From positions 496,001-560,000 of the forward strand of contig OENT01000001.1 in the NCBI GenBank assembly GCA_900239685.1: a stretch of DNA of 64,000 nucleotides. Direction: 5' to 3'. The stretch is from Rotaria macrura. Its lineage: Eukaryota > Rotifera > Eurotatoria > Philodinida > Philodinidae. Positions within the stretch are counted from its first letter, which is position 1; each line of letters begins with the position of its first letter. The notes beneath the pieces were generated by a model. It did no database searches. It was not told the origin of the DNA and saw only the letters and a program-made list of their open reading frames with translations. Made by a program: the position numbers and the translations under genes. This document shows, piece after piece, positions 1-11,860 of this stretch.

Positions 1-679
1 TGTTATAAGATCATCGATCGGTGTCATAACTTGACTGACTGAAATATTTTGGCATTGATCTTTGTTTAAAAAATCAATATCACGAAATGTAATCAAGCCC
101 AATAATTTGCTATTGATTTTTCCACTTTCTGTCACCGGTATTCCTGTTAATAAAAAGAATGGTAATTGCAAAATAAAATGCTAATAACGTTCCCTACCAG
201 AAAATCCATGTAATTGTTTAATAGCATAGATATCAGCAACTGTATTTGTTGGCGACAGTACGAGTGGATCACTTATAAAACCTTGCTCATAGCGTTTTAC
301 ACGTCGTACTTCATTGGCTTGATAATCAACTGAACAATTGTGATGAATTATGCCGATGCCACCATTAAGTGCCATTGCGACTAAAGTATATAGAATTGTT
401 ATTTGCATGTGTAATTAAAATAACATCTTAGGATTTAGCTGGAATCTTACTAGCCATTGTCGATTCTGAGACTGTGTCCATTGGACTTGATACAAATGGA
501 GTTTTGATCGTAATATTTTTTGTAAGTTTAGCAGTAAGCGAAACACTATCGGACGCAAAATTTATATAACCGGGAAATATTATAAAATCATTGTATGTTA
601 AACCATCGTTATACTGAAATAATTCTTTGATTGTCAAACCATCTGACTGTGTTTCGTCGTTACTACCATTGTGAAACAT
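1..679 (-). CDS. IMPDH: Inosine-5'-monophosphate dehydrogenase, N-terminal part (runs off window)
   Basis: The enzyme oxidises IMP to XMP, the rate-limiting step of guanine nucleotide synthesis in the cytosol. Three exons are visible: 451-679, 198-380 and 1-143. They sum to 185 in-frame codons. Exon 1 carries the family N-terminus, including [14 protein letters not shown] and [13 protein letters not shown]. Exon 2 carries [10 protein letters not shown], the first strand-loop of the TIM barrel. Exon 3 begins the CBS (Bateman) region with [20 protein letters not shown]. The catalytic cysteine loop and C-terminus lie outside the window. The start is the ATG at 677-679, in the usual position for the family. 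The gene is divergent from cullin-5. Paralogue 1 versus 2 cannot be told, since invertebrates usually have one. Confidence 0.95.
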
Positions 680-956
680 CTTGCCTTATTTTTCTCTATT
701 GTATTTCGAATGATCAATATAAAAAAAAAAAAATCTGAATGTGTAAAAAAAACGTTGTTGAATGTTGTTTTTGGCTTCATTTGATAATTATATTAGCTCA
801 CATTGACAGTAACGCAGACTAGGCTTATTGGATTGGTTTAAGATTTCCCAACAAATCAGAAATTCATGCACTGAATCATCGTATCGTCTTTTTTTGTTGT
901 TTTCTCCTTTCTTTTCCGATTGAGTTTTTTTCTTTATTTTTTTTTGGACAATAATT
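680..956. promoter_or_regulatory. Shared spacer between divergent IMPDH and CUL5
   Basis: About 277 bp separates two divergent start codons, so both 5' UTRs and core promoters must lie here or overlap the genes. It holds A-tracts near 720-733 and T-rich runs near 888-945. I see no convincing TATA box or other named element. A bidirectional promoter is inferred from the spacing alone. Confidence 0.4.
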
Positions 957-3900
957 ATGGTAAGCTCGTGATGAATTGAACTTGTGACTTTTCTATCAAC
1001 AGTTTTCGTTTTCTAAAGAATCATCCTGCAACATTTCAAGATCGATGGCCACAAATGAAGCGGGTTGTACTTAAAATTCTTCGACAAGAGCCAACTTCAC
1101 AAGTTGAATGGCAAAATTTATTTACGTAAATATCTCTTTTATGAATAATCTCATGTGAATAAAGTAATCTGCTTCGAATTGAATTATTCGTTTTAGTGAT
1201 GTATATAGTGTTTCAACTTGGTATCCGTCAAGTATACCGGAAATATTCGCAGAATTGTCAAATGAAATCACTCGGCATATAAAAGAAGCTCAAGAGGTTA
1301 ATAGGAGAAAAATACAAATTTTTTTTCTAAGCATCAAATTTTTAGCATGAAATACATAGAAAAATTTCAAGCTTTGTACATCTATTATAGATTTTCTCTT
1401 AAAATTTTAGGATTATGTCGATCAACAGATTATTGTGTCATTTCATTTTCGAGAAAAAAATAACTAGAATTTATTTTTTATGATCTATTCAGGTTTTTCT
1501 ATTTGACATGAAGAAATATCTTTCGTTGAGATGAAGAAGTAAATCGTTATAAATCAAATCACTTGTCAATCAAATCAATAAAATTTGAAACTCTATCGTT
1601 AATATTATAGTAGATTGTGTTCTTTTTTTCTAAAATCTCAGCCATGAATTAATCATTCAAACTTTTGCAAATACTATTTAGTGCTCGTCGAGTTGATTTT
1701 GAATTCATTTTATTTTTTAAAACATCTTGAATACATTTGATGTACTATGTTTATTTATTCTAGCGTGTTTTACGGCACGATGAAGATTCGGCGTATGTAG
1801 TTTTTTTTTTGTTTTTTCTTTCTTTCTTATTCGTTATCATTGATTGATGATATTTCAGTCTTCTCAAAGCATATATTCAAGAATGGTCAAAATTTTATGA
1901 ACAATGTGAATATTTACCTAAACCATTTGTTCGAATTGAAACGACTTCGAATGCTAATGCATCTTCCATTACAAACAATAATTCAGAGAAAGCAACACGT
2001 AACACTGATCAAGTTCGACAATTAATGCTTGAATCATGGAATAATAATATATTCAAAGATATAAAACATCGCCTTCAAGTAAAATGAAATAGCTTGTCTA
2101 TGAATCCAAAACGATGTGATGAATATGTTTTGCAATATTTAGAATAGTGCAATGAAATTAGTTCAAGCGGAACGTAATGGTGAATCATTCGATTCTCAAT
2201 TAGTTATTGGTGTTCGAGATTCTTATGGTAAAGAAAAGTTTTAAAATTTTTATCACATACAATTCTTCAAATCTTAAGCCCACAAACAGACTATAATATG
2301 CCAGATCAATGATTGCTGTTATAGTTGACAGCTGCAGTATTTGCCATCTAGTTTATCATGTGTCAGATGATTTCTTATGCTATCAAAATATTTTATTTTA
2401 TTAAGATAAATATTGTGTAGTATTCGAAGGTCATTTGTGGAACAATGAAGTAGTTATATCTAATTTCTTGATATGGAACCTCTGATTGTTCTGGTGTATT
2501 CATCTAGAATAGAGATGTATGAGGCGAAGTTGTTTTCTATAAGTTTGTCTTTGATTCGCCTCTTGATTTTGAGACAATTATTGCAGAATCGATGAATGTG
2601 AAATAAACAAAGAAAGCATATTAAATGTTTCTATTTTGATAGTTATAAGTTTAAGTACGATTGAATTAATATACTTGAAAACTCTCAGATGAGCATGAAA
2701 AAGTTTATTCTTCTCTAAGACTCAGTATCGATGATTTAGAATAATCGTAGCATACTTTCTGTAAATCTCTAATCTAAATGAAAGATTGAATTTTTTCAAA
2801 GAATTCAAAATCGAGATGATTTCTATGAGTTTATTGGAAAAACGACGTACGTAATAATTTGATATTTCTACTCGAATATCGTATAGATATGATACGTATT
2901 CCATTGTAAAAGTTCTTGATGAATTACGTATCGTTAAATAATGATTCTTAATTTTTAGTCAGTTTAAAAACGGATGATAAAGATAAATATAAAGTGTATA
3001 TTGAAAACTTTGAACGTGCTTATTTAAATGAAACAACTCGATTTTATAAACAAAAAGCTGGTCAATATCTTGCTGAGCATGGTATCTTATCTTATCTTCA
3101 TTATGCAGATCAAAAACTTAAAGTAATTTAAATTATTCATGTTAGAAATAGAATTCTATTCTTTTTTCTTAACTTAAGGAAGAAGAAAAGCGTGCTAGAC
3201 GGTATCTTGAATCGGTGCCTGAATGCAATAGTGTTCCTCTACTAGTTCGTCGTTGTGTTGATGTATTTGTTACGGAATTTCGTGAACAAATTACCAATGA
3301 ATGTCCTAATTTAATTGAAAACAATGATATTGAACGTAAGAAACATAGAAAAAATTTTGTTTTTGAAATTAATTAAATCTTTGTTTCATTGCAGGTTTAC
3401 GCCTTGTATTTGTGCTTCTTGATCATACAGGAGATATAAGCTCATTAACACAGTCACTTGAATCATTTATTGTTAAGCAAGGTCTCGATAATATGCTTAA
3501 GAATAAAGATACAATAAAACAAGTTCGTTGATTTTTGTTGAAAAAGAAAAATCATCAAGACATGTTTGTTCGTGAATATTTATTAGGATCCTGAAAGTTA
3601 TGTTCAACAACTGTTGGATCTCTATCGACAATTTTCAAATCTTGTGCGTGATGCATTTCTGAATGATCCAAGATTTCTTACATCACGTGATAAAGGTTAA
3701 TTGAATCCAATTTTTTTTTAAAAGTCTATTCGATATACTTAAAAAAAACTTTTTTCAATTAGCTTTTCAAAAGATTATTAATGATATTTCAGTCTTTCAA
3801 CTTGATATGCCAGCACGTGCTACACGAGGGTAACTGACAATGGAAATTATTCTTGTGTGGTTGTTTTTCTCATGCAGTTTAGTTTTTATTCTGTAGAACA

Positions 3901-6900
3901 ACTCGGACAACTCTTGCTGAATCGCGTTGTCCTGAATTATTAGCACAATATTGTGATATACTCTTACGCAAAGGTACATCAACGCATAAAAAATATTCAT
4001 CAGAAGAAATCGAAGTGAAACTAAAAGATGTGGTAGGATAATATTAATATTCTATTTCAATTTCATTATTGTACTTTATTGGTTTTAATTTAGTTATTAC
4101 TGTTGAAATATGTACAAAATAAAGATGTGTTTATGCGATTTTATAAAGGAGCTCTAACTCGTCGTCTTATATTGGATACCTCGATTGATAATGAACTTGA
4201 AGAAAGCATAGTTATTCAATTAAGAGTAAGATATATAGATATCTCTATTTATATATGTATATTTTTTTTAATTCTAAGTTTTCATGAGACTTAGAATGTT
4301 CAAAGAGAATTTCTTCGATCTGGAGAATAGATCAAATCAATATTGTTACGAACATAGACTTGTCGCTCCAGAAATATTTTTTATTGATTTTGATCGATGT
4401 CTCTTGTTTCTATTTTACATCATTTGTTCTAATGAGACTCGCCTGAGTTTAATGGATAGAAGAACAAATCACATTCGAAATCAGTTACCACATATGCATG
4501 TATAGAAAGACTATGAAAGTTATTTTCATATCAGATAATATAGAACTCAATGATCTATGTACTATTATTTGTAACAATAGAACACAACAAAATTCATGTC
4601 TAAAAGCTAGTTTATTGTGATCAGTGCATGGTATTAATTAGTTGTTACATAAGTGCTCACTTATATCTGACATTCTTCACTAATTCGAAGCAGGCATGGA
4701 GAGTTTGAGTTCTCGTAATCGAACTACTTGCCAAAGGCAAACTCCGTGTTGTGAATAAGTGTTCAATAATAGTCTATATTTTCTCGAGAGAATTAATCAG
4801 CACAAGGGATCTCTAACAACTAAACGCATTTTCCGTTTTTCTACAACTACAACATTACCTATATGACTACTTTTCTACAATGTTATCTTTGGTTTCAAGG
4901 ACAACGGAAAATCTATGTTCTGACATAGTCAACAATGATGATTTTTTTTTGCACTGTTGATATCATGAGCTATTGCATTGAACATAAAAAATTGAATAGA
5001 AAAGATGTCTTAATCATAAAATGAAAAAAGAATTGTGCAACGCATAATCAATTGATTATTTTCATTACTCGTTACAAGTAGCGTTACACATAAATGCCAT
5101 GCATTGAATTGCATACTATGTTTTTTTAGAAATTTGTATTGAGTGTAATCGTCTATCTTGAGATATGATAATGACATTTATTATCTGTGTTTCTCTTCTC
5201 GATCTCGTTGAAAGTAGAGAGTATGAAAATTTGTTTTTCTCAAATCTCATTCGAATACTTATGAAGGATATGTATCTTTTGAGTTCATCCAACACATGAG
5301 AAATATAGCCTATTTTAGATTGGCCAATAAAATATTCATGAAAATGTGACACCACATTTTTGATGACGTTCGTATTCCTAGTGAGACTAATCATAGTTAC
5401 CGAAAAACATTGAAATAAGTTGGTGTTCTATTGCTCAAGGGAGTACTATACTTTTATATAGAAGACACGACAGCGGAGCCTGATTTAAAGAACAATTGAA
5501 AAAGCACAAAAAATAACGTTATTGAGTCGAGCTAACTTTCATGACAAAATTTGAATAGAGCTTGTGCCGTCTTAAAATACAATACTCTTGGTATCAGATG
5601 AAAAGACAAAACTAATAGTTTTAATTGTTCATCCTACATCTCGTATTACGCACGCTTTTCTAATTTAGCTGCCCCAGCTTGCAACTGTTCAGCCATTGTC
5701 GTATCCACGTACTGTTCGATTTTCCAGTCTTTGATATATTCATGGATTGATGGGTTTTCTCGTGCTGAGTGCTAAACAAAATTTATCGTGAAAATAGATC
5801 AGGGAACACACTACTTGAATAGCTCTATACCAGTCTTCTGATGAACTGTTCGTTCGAGGTAGATGATGCTTCAATCTCGAAAAAAAATTTCACGTTGAAT
5901 TTGAAAAGCAAGCAGCACAACTCCGATTTTTTCGAAATGAACGCTCCGAAAAGTTATCCTTGAAACAGGTGACAAATTATAAGCTAAACATCATAGTAGA
6001 TATTTGCGAATACTTGTTCATTTTTCTAGAGATAGTCATCTTATTCACAGACGCGAGTATTGAAGAATTATTCACAACATGATCAGTGGTAGTATTACAC
6101 GCATTTTCAGACTTCATCTATCTACATGGGCAGATGTTGATTCTGTATATTGCCTTATACATTAATGAAGGCTCAATTGTCGGGGCTCAACTATCGGTGC
6201 ACATTTTATATGCATCTAAGAAACGTGTCAATTATAGCAATTTGCAATAGATTGTGTGACCTTAGTTTCTCAGCTACTATTTCATCTGCGTCATATACAC
6301 TAGACGAATAAAGATATCTAAAGTCATTCTAGTCGATCTCTCTACGAAGTAGTGGGTTACAGGAGAATTTTTCTCGGTAAAAATAAAGAAAAGCTTGTTT
6401 TACATCATTTTAATATGACACTAATTTATCGTCTATCACTTAAAGCGATTGAATGATGAAATGATTAAAGTAAAATGAGATAAAAACTTCCTAAGACGAG
6501 ACTAGGATGACAGCATTTTTCTCAGTACAGATTCAAAGTATGAAGAAAACTGTACTCTACATATTGTTCTATCATTTTATAATCGCTTTCTCAATAATGG
6601 TAGCCTAAATAAATTTTTGTGTGCTCTACAGGATGTTGGTATGCCGGCTGAATTTATTATAAAATTACAACAAATGTTCAAAGATCTGAAATTAAATCGT
6701 GATATGAATGAAGAATTTCGAACTGTGTGTCCATCATCACGAAATAATAATACAATGATGGGTAAATATCAATAATATATTTCTTTCTGCTTCAATTATG
6801 CTTTCAAATTATTATTATTAATTGATACGTATTCCTTTAGATTCATTTTCATTTAAAATATTGAGTGCTGCTGCATGGCCACATCCAGGTGATAAGATTG

Positions 6901-7683
6901 ATGTATCGTTACCGGCCCAAATCGAAGATGTTCTTCCTGAAATAGAAGAATTTTATAAGAAGAAACATTCAGGAAGAAAACTAACTTGGTATCATACAGT
7001 ATCAAATGGACAGGTTATTAAAGACAGAAGCAAAACATGTGTTTTCTAGAAAAAGAATAACTTGTATTTTTCTATATGTTTAGTTAACATTTACTTCTAA
7101 AAATGGTAAATACGATTTAGATGTATCTACATTGCAAGCATCGGTACTTTTTTCATGGAATCATCGACCAACAAATAAGCTAACATTCAGTGAACTTAAA
7201 TTAGCAACAAATATACCAGAAGCAGAATTAAAGAAAACTCTATGGTCATTAATATCATTTGCAAAATTAAAACAACAATTGATATGTTATGAACCACATG
7301 TTGAATCGTATCAAGATCTAAGTGAAATAAGTTTGTTCTGGATAAATTATGATTTTACAATAATACGTGCTGGTAAAGTACAAACACGTGGTCATGTTAA
7401 TATGATACAGCGTCTTCAGTTAAATACGGAAAAAGGACGTGAAGAAGAAAATGAAGAAATCATGTTTCTACGTGGTGAACGTACCAAAGAAGCTATTGTT
7501 AAAATCATGAAAACACGACAACGCATGAATAATGCTCAACTACAAACTGAACTAATTGAAATACTGAAAAATATGTTTGTACCATCAAAGAAATTAATCA
7601 AAGAAATGATTGAATGGTTAATTGATCATCGATATATGGCAAGATCAGAAACAAATATATCAGAATATGTCTATGTGGCTTAA
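957..7683 (+). CDS. CUL5: Cullin-5, scaffold of CRL5 ubiquitin ligases
   Basis: Cullin-5 bridges Elongin B/C-SOCS receptors and the RBX2 RING protein in CRL5 E3 ligases. Sixteen exons: 957-967, 1003-1125, 1197-1296, 1764-1792, 1859-2078, 2143-2227, 2959-3122, 3179-3335, 3395-3522, 3587-3695, 3763-3829, 3897-4032, 4094-4225, 6632-6761, 6841-7013 and 7084-7683. They give 787 codons plus stop; human CUL5 has 780 residues. CUL5-type stretches include AFDSQ-like ESFDSQLVIGVRDSY, LLKYVQNKDVFMRF and LTRRLILDTS. The last exon holds the winged-helix domain, the neddylation lysine in AIVKIMKTRQ and the terminal YVYVA. The start is inferred: ATG GTA AGC TC joined to exon 2 across a 35-nt intron is the only phase-correct ATG I found near the conserved FQDRW. 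The 2.4 kb intron 4226-6631 is far longer than the others. Confidence 0.95.
5646..5868 (-). other. Possible antisense two-exon coding fragment inside the CUL5 large intron
   Basis: On the minus strand, 5815-5868 (18 codons) and 5646-5771 (42 codons including TAA) are both open, both phase 0, and each is preceded by an AG acceptor. They are separated by a 43-nt stretch with GT-AG ends. The joined reading is polar and protein-like, with SSSEDWYRAIQHSARENPSI followed by an alanine- and lysine-rich end (AAKLEKRA). I do not recognise the family and could not find a convincing upstream exon. It could be the 3' end of a nested gene, a decayed gene copy, or chance. Confidence 0.28.
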
Positions 7684-9531
7684 ATGAATATTTTCATGTA
7701 CCGTGTAATCTTTCGTGAATCATTTTTAGGCAAATGTTTTCTGTTTTTCTTAATGTTAACTGTGATAATCTCGCTTTTTCCTGTTTCTTTGATAGAGTTT
7801 CGTTTTCTTTTATCTATTACATCTTTCTTTCTTTTTTTTTTCATTCCCGGTTCTGAAATATCTGTACGTGCGTATATAACAACACGAAGAATCATCATTT
7901 TCTTGTCTTATATATATATTTCTTCTTGTATGTAACTGAACAATTGGTAAAATATACAGAAGCACAAACTTATCTCATCATGATCCCTTGAATATATTTT
8001 TACACATTGATTTAGAATAAATGACACCTTGCTATATGCTCTCATGCGAAGGACATATAATGAAGTAGTCATAAAATAAACTGATTAGTCTAATGATTAA
8101 TGATGAAATCTTGTTTTGAATAATTTAATTTTACGGAATTAACAAGTACTCTAACCTTCATGAAATTTTTGTAGTACTTGTACGTCAAGGATATAAGATA
8201 ATCGACATCATTAGAACCTCTCCATCGATTTTACTACAGTTAGTCAATGGATCTAATTCAAAATGAGATGCTTTTTGTAACCTAACAATCTAATCATATC
8301 CTGGTTAATCATAGGAGTTTAAAAATGAAAATCAATTTTTCTCAGTAATTTCATCTTTCCATCTGACTACTTAAAGTTGGTTTCATTCCCTTATTTACTA
8401 AAATGATTTGATTTCAATAAAGTTATCGATTGACGTTCGAAGATACTACTGAAACATAACTTAACTTCAGAAGTAGACATAATTCAAACGTTTTGTTTTC
8501 GAGTTCTGTATCATTATTGATTTATTAGAAAAAAATCTCCTTCCTTAAAATTATCACCACAGATAGTTCCATTGAGTCTTAAAGACGCTACAATATGGTT
8601 TTTTGAGCCTCCTATCTTAGTTGTCTTTACCTCACGAATCATGCTACAGTTAAGCCACAATCATGAAAAGCTGAAAAGTTTCGATCCTTCTCTAGCACAT
8701 CATCATCTTATAATAAGCCATACAGGATACTCATTAGTAGCAATGTCGTCAGACTTTTATCTATCATTAAATTCAATGTCGTATCTTCTCGTCGCTTATG
8801 ATCTGAACCAACAGAAAAATTTTGCAGAAATTCGACTCGATCAGATTGGCTTCAGTTCGTTAACCTCACTAAAAATGACTTCATCTGTTTCTTTTCTTTT
8901 AGTGATTTTTTTTTGGATGTTGCTTATTTCCATTTCTAATATTTATGCTAATTTTCTGTATTCGGAAAATAGCTTTATAATTGTTCATAAATCGAGAGAA
9001 CAAAAATAAAAGATAATATTGTTTTTAAGCTTAGATTGTGACTGATTTAAGATAGATACGTAAATTTGAATCGATTCCAAACATGATATTGTTCACATGA
9101 CAAGCTTACCCAGATGCTTTATTAGTTAAAAGACACCTTAGTTTGTAAAAGTGGTCGATGTACAAATGAGTACTTTACATTGAATATTGCAGTCGATGAA
9201 ATCATCACATTGTTATGTTCTGCATTAACAACGATGTATAACAATGGGAAATTTGTCGAATTAATAAAATTTGATGAAAAGATCTTTTACTCATAAGTAG
9301 TTTGTATTACACTGTATACATGTAATGATTCATAGAAATAAGACAGGATGGATTTTTGAGCTTGAAAGAAAAACTTTTAGTCTACTTTTTTAGTCCCCAA
9401 ATCCTTCAGATTTTGATTATATCGTAAAGAAAGATCTTAAATAATAATAATTCATGTCTCAACGAACAACAGTAGTCGTCTTTCTCGAATCATTGTTTTT
9501 TTCATGCATTGGTTCATTAAGAGTGTGTCTC
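7684..9531. other. Spacer downstream of CUL5, no recognisable gene
   Basis: AT-rich DNA. The longest open frame (8572-9009, plus) lacks an ATG start and resembles no family I know. Nothing else is supported. Confidence 0.5.
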
Positions 9532-9535
9532 TTAA

Positions 9536-10585
9536 CCCTTTCCTGCCGGATGGTACCAAATGGACACATTTTGAAATCGTTTTATCAAAAACTGTTTCTA
9601 ACTGGTGTTGAACATCGTTCTAATGTAATGATAATTAAGGGCACCAATACCACAATTTATTCACCTTTCATTCAAGATAAATGCACTTTTCTTTCTCAAA
9701 GCAGCATCATGAGAGCTGAGTGCCATGGAGAATCTCCACAGTCAGAACTATCACTGTTTCTAACATCTAATAAAAGTCGATATTCGAAGTACCAACTGCA
9801 AAAATTTTGTTGATAGATTCTCTGTCTCTGTCACTACTAATGACAGTGATTCAACAATGAATTATATAAGAAAGAGCAAGAATGTTACCTTTTGGTCACT
9901 TCCGGACGTAACGGTACAGAAATGTAAAAAAATTGATCCTTTTCCTACCTAAAGGAGTTCGATGGTTTATACTTTTTCTTAATCTATACCATGAAACTAT
10001 AGAACAAAGGTTATGTTTCTACCTATTCTCTCGATGCCTCAACTTAGTTATTGCTAGAATACTGTGAAATGTCACGGGATTATGCAAAATTTTGTCTGTT
10101 TTCTAGAGATAAGACCTAGAATTTATAGATGCTCTGGGAGTTCTCGAAACATCCAGCAATGATTGTGAATGGTAAGATATAATCGAGTTCGAAAACTCCC
10201 AGAGCTTCTGTAAATTATGAGTCTCATCTCAAGAAAACAGGCAAATTTTCCATAATTCCGTGATGTTTCACGATATTCTATCGATAATTCAGCTGAGGTA
10301 TTGAGGGAAGATGTAGAAACATAATCTTTGTTTTATAGTTTCATGGTATAGATTAAGAAAAAGTATAAACCATCGAGCTCCTTTAGGTAGGAAAAGGATC
10401 AGTTTTTTTACATTTCTGTACCGTTATGGCCGGATGTAACCAAAAGGTAACATCAAGTGATTTTGTGACCCGTCATCTTCCCGGAATCGAATACTAGATT
10501 TTCGATATCTACGCAGTGATTGAAGTTTAAATACAATGGTGAATATTTTTTTGCACTCGTTCTTCTGGTAACCGGTCAGAAAGGG
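9536..10585. mobile_element. piggyBac-like non-autonomous element flanked by TTAA
   Basis: The 1,050-bp segment starts CCCTTTCCTGCCGGATGGTA and ends with the inverse of CCCTTTCTGACCGGTTACC. It is bounded on both sides by TTAA (9532-9535 and 10586-10589). A TTAA target duplication with CCC-starting inverted termini is the signature of piggyBac-superfamily elements. No transposase reading frame is present, so the element must have depended on a transposase supplied elsewhere. It contains a large foldback, annotated separately. Confidence 0.82.
9886..10458. repeat. Long imperfect inverted repeat (foldback) inside the piggyBac-like element
   Basis: The left arm, about 9886-10150, reads again in reverse complement at about 10184-10458. 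Examples are GGTTTATACTTTTTCTTAAT against ATTAAGAAAAAGTATAAACC, and GCTCTGGGAGTT against AACTCCCAGAGC near the centre. Arms are about 265 bp with scattered mismatches and a loop of about 33 bp. A transcript through it would fold into a long hairpin. Confidence 0.85.
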
Positions 10586-10647
10586 TTAACATAATGGTAA
10601 CGTACGACGTTGGAAATCATTTTCATTGAATATAAATTTACTGAGTA

Positions 10648-10705
10648 CCTTATTCAGCGTTCATGCACATTGCCAAATGAGTGTTGCATGAACGCACTAT
10701 TAAGG
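10648..10705. repeat. Short perfect-core hairpin
   Basis: CGTTCATGCA (from 10658) is matched by TGCATGAACG (to 10694) around a loop of about 17 nt. Weaker pairing of CCTTATT with AATAAGG-like flanks extends it to 58 bp. It may be a tiny palindromic element; no target duplication was identified. Confidence 0.5.
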
Positions 10706-10774
10706 AATGCAAGGAAAGTATTTTATCTCAACGATTTCTTCTAGTCCTCTCATGCAATATGATAACATTACAAG

Positions 10775-10931
10775 TAGGGATGCACCAGTTCCAGTATTTC
10801 TAGTTTGCCAAGATCATTGATGTCAACACGCACCAGTATTGAGAGTTTCAATAACTGAAATCTCCAATACTGGTGCGTGTTGGTATCAGTGATGCTGATA
10901 AACCAGTAATACTGGTACTGGTGCATCCCCA
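10775..10931. mobile_element. hAT-type MITE, 157 bp, with 8-bp target site duplication
   Basis: The element begins TAGGGATGCACCAGTTCCAG and ends with the inverse of TGGGGATGCACCAGTACCAG. It is flanked by a perfect 8-bp direct repeat ATTACAAG (10767-10774 and 10932-10939). An 8-bp duplication with TAGGG/CAGGG-like termini is typical of hAT transposons. A second inner inverted repeat (CACGCACCAGTATTG against CAATACTGGTGCGTG) makes the whole element a near-complete hairpin. It has no coding capacity. Confidence 0.85.
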
Positions 10932-11439
10932 ATTACAAGTAAGCTTATGCTATTTACCGTCCTCTGAGAATTTTCTTTGAGATGCAGCATAGAACTATGA
11001 TCTTTTAGTTGTATATGTTTTCTATTGTTAACGTAAATACTTGACGCAATTATTCTTATAAAAGTACTAGCCTGTTGTATATTTATTAACACACAAGTTA
11101 CTGAAATCATCCACCCAACTGAGTAATAGAATTTTTCTGTCTGCCTAGATTTGAGAGGATCTCAATCAATACACACTATACATTTTGTTGCCAGATGTAG
11201 TATTGTTTGATGGCCCTCAGTGCAAATGTATATCGTGAAAGATAAATGTGTAGGCTTTTAGTAAAATGGAATCCTATGAAATGAGATGTCTGTTATCTTC
11301 TTAATGACCAAGAAAAATAATAACAAGAAATCAACAAGATGCCTCTGTTATATTTAATTTGTACTTACATAAATTTTTTATTTGCTAAACGAGAATTTAT
11401 TGACACTTGGGTGTAACCCAGGTGAAAGCACATGGTACA

Positions 11440-11860
11440 TATACGGCCGTATACGGTCAAATACGGACCCAGGAAGATCATTCCGACCATCGGATCCGAT
11501 GATGTTTCCATCGCAGTTTCTCTTATCCGACGAAATCCCATCGGATTCCTGGTTGCGACCCGAGACTTGGATCCCTAGTGTTGGATTTTATCGAATCCTA
11601 CTATCGGAATCCGATTGGATTTCATCGTATGATAAAACAGGCCTCCACTATTGGGATTAATTGCTAATTCGTACACAAATAAGAAAATAGGTTTCTTCCC
11701 TCGGATCCGTCAGTAAGATGTGATCGGATCATAATACAAGGGATCCGAAAATCGATTCAGAACCTGAATTCCTATGGGAATTCATCAGCTTTATAAAAAT
11801 TCACACAAAATTGAATCGGGCTGCTGTGGGAAATCCACTCGGATCCGACTGTCGAAATGA
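11440..11860. repeat. Degenerate repeat rich in CGGATCC/ATCGGAT words
   Basis: Over about 420 bp the words ATCGGATCCGAT, CATCGGATTCC, ATCGGAATCCGATTGG, CTCGGATCCGT, GATCGGATCA and CTCGGATCCGAC recur in both orientations. They are preceded by a short TACGGCCGTATACGG palindrome. The surrounding DNA lacks these GC-richer words. It looks like a decayed short-period satellite or foldback, with no coding signal that I trust. Confidence 0.55.

Noticed and set aside
8572..9009. 145-codon open frame downstream of CUL5
   Set aside because: It starts with TTG, not ATG. Composition is like the surrounding spacer and no family resemblance is seen. It is long for chance but not enough to call a gene.
9454..9813. 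119-codon plus-strand open frame
   Set aside because: It crosses the left boundary of the piggyBac-like element at 9536, so it is a junction artefact, not a transposase.
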